NCBI GenBank assembly: GCA_035497635.1
Contig: DATJDB010000135.1
Location: 1 to 13,703 of the forward strand
Source: Serpens sp035497635
GTDB lineage: Bacteria > Pseudomonadota > Gammaproteobacteria > Pseudomonadales > Pseudomonadaceae
DNA: 13,703 nt
Direction: 5' to 3'
Of the stretch, positions 12,463 to 13,703 are shown in pieces. The number at the start of each line of letters is the position of its first letter. Positions within the stretch are counted from its first letter, which is position 1. The translations under genes and the position numbers were made by a program. Below the pieces are notes generated by a model. That model did not search any database and was not told the origin of the DNA. It saw only the letters and a program-made list of their open reading frames with translations.

Positions 12463-13044
12463 ATGGCTTTTGAATTGCCGCCGCTGCCGTACGCCAAGGA
12501 AGCCCTGGCCCCGCAGATTTCCGCCGAGACCCTGGAATACCACTACGGCAAGCACCACCAGACCTACGTCACCAACCTGAACAACCTGATCCCGGGCACC
12601 GAGTTCGAAGGCAAATCCCTGGAAGAGATCGTCAAGAGCTCCTCCGGCGGCATCTTCAACAACGCCGCCCAGGTGTGGAACCACACCTTCTACTGGAACT
12701 GCATGAAGCCCAACGGCGGCGGCCAGCCCACCGGCGCCCTGGCTGACGCCATCAACGCCGCCTTCGGTTCCTTCGACAAGTTCAAGGAAGAATTCACCAA
12801 GGTCGCCATCGGCACCTTCGGTTCCGGCTGGGCCTGGCTGGTGAAGAAGGCCGACGGTTCCCTGGCCCTGGCCAGCACCATCGGCGCCGGCAACCCGATG
12901 ACCAGCGGCGACACCCCGCTGCTGACCTGCGATGTGTGGGAACACGCCTACTACATCGACTACCGCAACATGCGTCCGAAGTACGTCGAGTCCTTCTGGA
13001 GCCTGGTGAACTGGGACTTCGCGGCCGCCAACTACGCTGCCTGA
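12463..13044 (+). CDS. sodB: Superoxide dismutase, iron type
   Basis: A 193-residue enzyme, the same length as E. coli SodB, that converts superoxide to oxygen and hydrogen peroxide in the cytosol as a dimer. All metal ligands are present: His27 in YHYGKHHQTY, His74 in QVWNHTFYW, and Asp157 and His161 in CDVWEHAYY. Gln70 in the AAQVWNHTFYW segment and the FGSGWAWL signature are typical of iron rather than manganese enzymes. The start is supported by AGAGGAGA seven bases upstream. Codon use is strongly biased to AAC, ATC, GGC, AAG and CTG, as expected of an abundant protein. In P. aeruginosa sodB is lowered under iron starvation through PrrF small RNAs (established knowledge); whether the same holds here is inference. 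bifA follows after 164 bases. Confidence 0.97.
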   Translation: MAFELPPLPYAKEALAPQISAETLEYHYGKHHQTYVTNLNNLIPGTEFEGKSLEEIVKSSSGGIFNNAAQVWNHTFYWNCMKPNGGGQPTGALADAINAAFGSFDKFKEEFTKVAIGTFGSGWAWLVKKADGSLALASTIGAGNPMTSGDTPLLTCDVWEHAYYIDYRNMRPKYVESFWSLVNWDFAAANYAA

Positions 13045-13052
13045 TGCTCCCT

Positions 13053-13079
13053 ACTGCGGCGATCCCCGACCGCCGCAGT
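13053..13079 (+). terminator. Stem-loop after sodB
   Basis: ACTGCGGCG (13053-13061) and CGCCGCAGT (13071-13079) form a perfect nine-pair stem with a nine-base loop, nine bases after the sodB stop codon. The position suits a terminator, but C-rich rather than T-rich sequence follows. Confidence 0.6.
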
Positions 13080-13208
13080 CCCCCGCTCCCGCAACACCCC
13101 ATTCCGCACCACCCGCTAAAGTCTGCCTCCCGTCTTCCGACATAGAAAGAACCGACAGCGGGTAAACCGCCTGCCCTGTTCTCACACTGTTGTTCAGGAA
13201 TCCATGCA

Positions 13209-13703
13209 TTGACGCAGGTACGTCACCGCCGCCTGTCCCGCAAGCTGCTCCAAGTCGCCGTGCTGTGCGCCCTGGCCGTCGGCCTGTTGCTGAGTGCCGT
13301 GCAGATCCTCTACGCCCTGCACCAGGCGCGCCAGAATCTGGACAGCGAGGCCGAGCGCATCTTGAGCATGTTCCGCGAGCCGTCCGCCCAGGCCGTGCTG
13401 ACCCTCGACCGCGCCATGGCCGAACAGGTCATCGCCGGGCTGTTCAATCACGAGTCGGTTCGCCATGCCTTCATCGGCAGCCCGGACGAGCCGCCGCTGG
13501 CCGAGCGCAGCCGCCCGCTGCTGGAGCTGCCCGGACGTGCCCTTACCGATCCGCTACTGGGTCGCGAACATTCGCTCAGCGTGGCCTTGCGCGAATCGAC
13601 CGCCGACGAAGCCCACCCCGGCGAGCTGCGCCTGAGCCTGGACACGGCGCTGCATGGCCAGGCCTTCCTGCGCGACGCACTGTTCCTGCTGTTCAGCGGC
13701 ATC
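13209..13703 (+). CDS. bifA: N-terminus of BifA, membrane cyclic-di-GMP phosphodiesterase (cut by window end)
   Basis: Only the first 165 residues are present. They match my recollection of the N-terminus of P. aeruginosa BifA, which also directly follows sodB there: a basic start (TQVRHRRLSRK), a membrane helix at about 12-33, then a periplasmic segment with EAERILSMFREPSAQAVLTL and DRAMAEQVIAGLFNHESVRH, and the beginning of a second membrane helix (ALFLLFSGI) at the window edge. Full BifA carries degenerate GGDEF and active EAL domains and degrades cyclic-di-GMP, controlling the switch between biofilm and swarming; those domains lie beyond the window and are not seen. Start is TTG at 13209, set by AGGAA (13196-13200) eight bases upstream. 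The only nearby ATG (13204) is followed two codons later by a stop. Confidence 0.87.
   Translation, partial: MTQVRHRRLSRKLLQVAVLCALAVGLLLSAVQILYALHQARQNLDSEAERILSMFREPSAQAVLTLDRAMAEQVIAGLFNHESVRHAFIGSPDEPPLAERSRPLLELPGRALTDPLLGREHSLSVALRESTADEAHPGELRLSLDTALHGQAFLRDALFLLFSGI

Overview
The window reads as an ordinary chromosomal segment of a GC-rich gammaproteobacterium, most likely Pseudomonas in the broad sense (the P. stutzeri / P. mendocina side is plausible but cannot be settled here). This rests on the gene content (type-II pyruvate kinase, UspE-type stress protein, PilZ protein, exonuclease I, ArgP, LysE/ArgO, iron superoxide dismutase and the N-terminus of BifA), on typical Pseudomonas REP sequences, on strong AGGAG ribosome sites, and on GC-biased codons. 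I recognise no phage, plasmid, transposase, CRISPR, tRNA or rRNA.

Layout. 1-655 (+): the 3' part of a polysaccharide deacetylase that is frameshifted near base 500 and also lacks its first catalytic motif, so it looks like a pseudogene. 734-1087 (+): a DUF1428 protein. 1095-1973 (-) and 2169-3218 (+): a divergent pair, an exported SGNH/GDSL hydrolase and a membrane acyltransferase-3. From 6547 down to 3249 on the minus strand, a co-directional run: helical-repeat lipoprotein, UspE-type stress protein with an ANR/FNR-like box upstream, and pykA. 6718-9121 on the plus strand: a second small lipoprotein, a PilZ protein and sbcB. 9122-9336 holds three REP elements and a stem-loop. 9337-10173 (-) is a single-pass coiled-coil membrane protein of unknown function. 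10402-10689 (+) is a 95-residue protein of unknown function whose stop codon directly abuts the stop codon of argP (10690-11580, -). argP is divergent from lysE/argO (11680-12291, +). sodB (12463-13044, +) and the truncated bifA (13209 to the window end, +) close the window.

How the genes fit together. argP and lysE are the classical regulator/exporter pair for basic amino acids, sharing an AT-rich intergenic region. The minus-strand uspE-pykA stretch links energy or oxygen stress with lower glycolysis; the putative ANR site supports low-oxygen induction. PilZ and BifA are both cyclic-di-GMP proteins but lie 5.5 kb apart and need not be coupled. The acyltransferase and SGNH hydrolase could act on opposite sides of an acylation reaction on a surface polymer, which is inference only.

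I see no convincing evidence of an undescribed multi-gene system. The observations most worth a second look are the doubly damaged deacetylase, the ANR-type box placed correctly for a class II promoter, the convergent stop codons embedded in one palindrome, the REP-rich junction that may mark a rearrangement relative to P. aeruginosa, and two uncharacterised proteins beside it.
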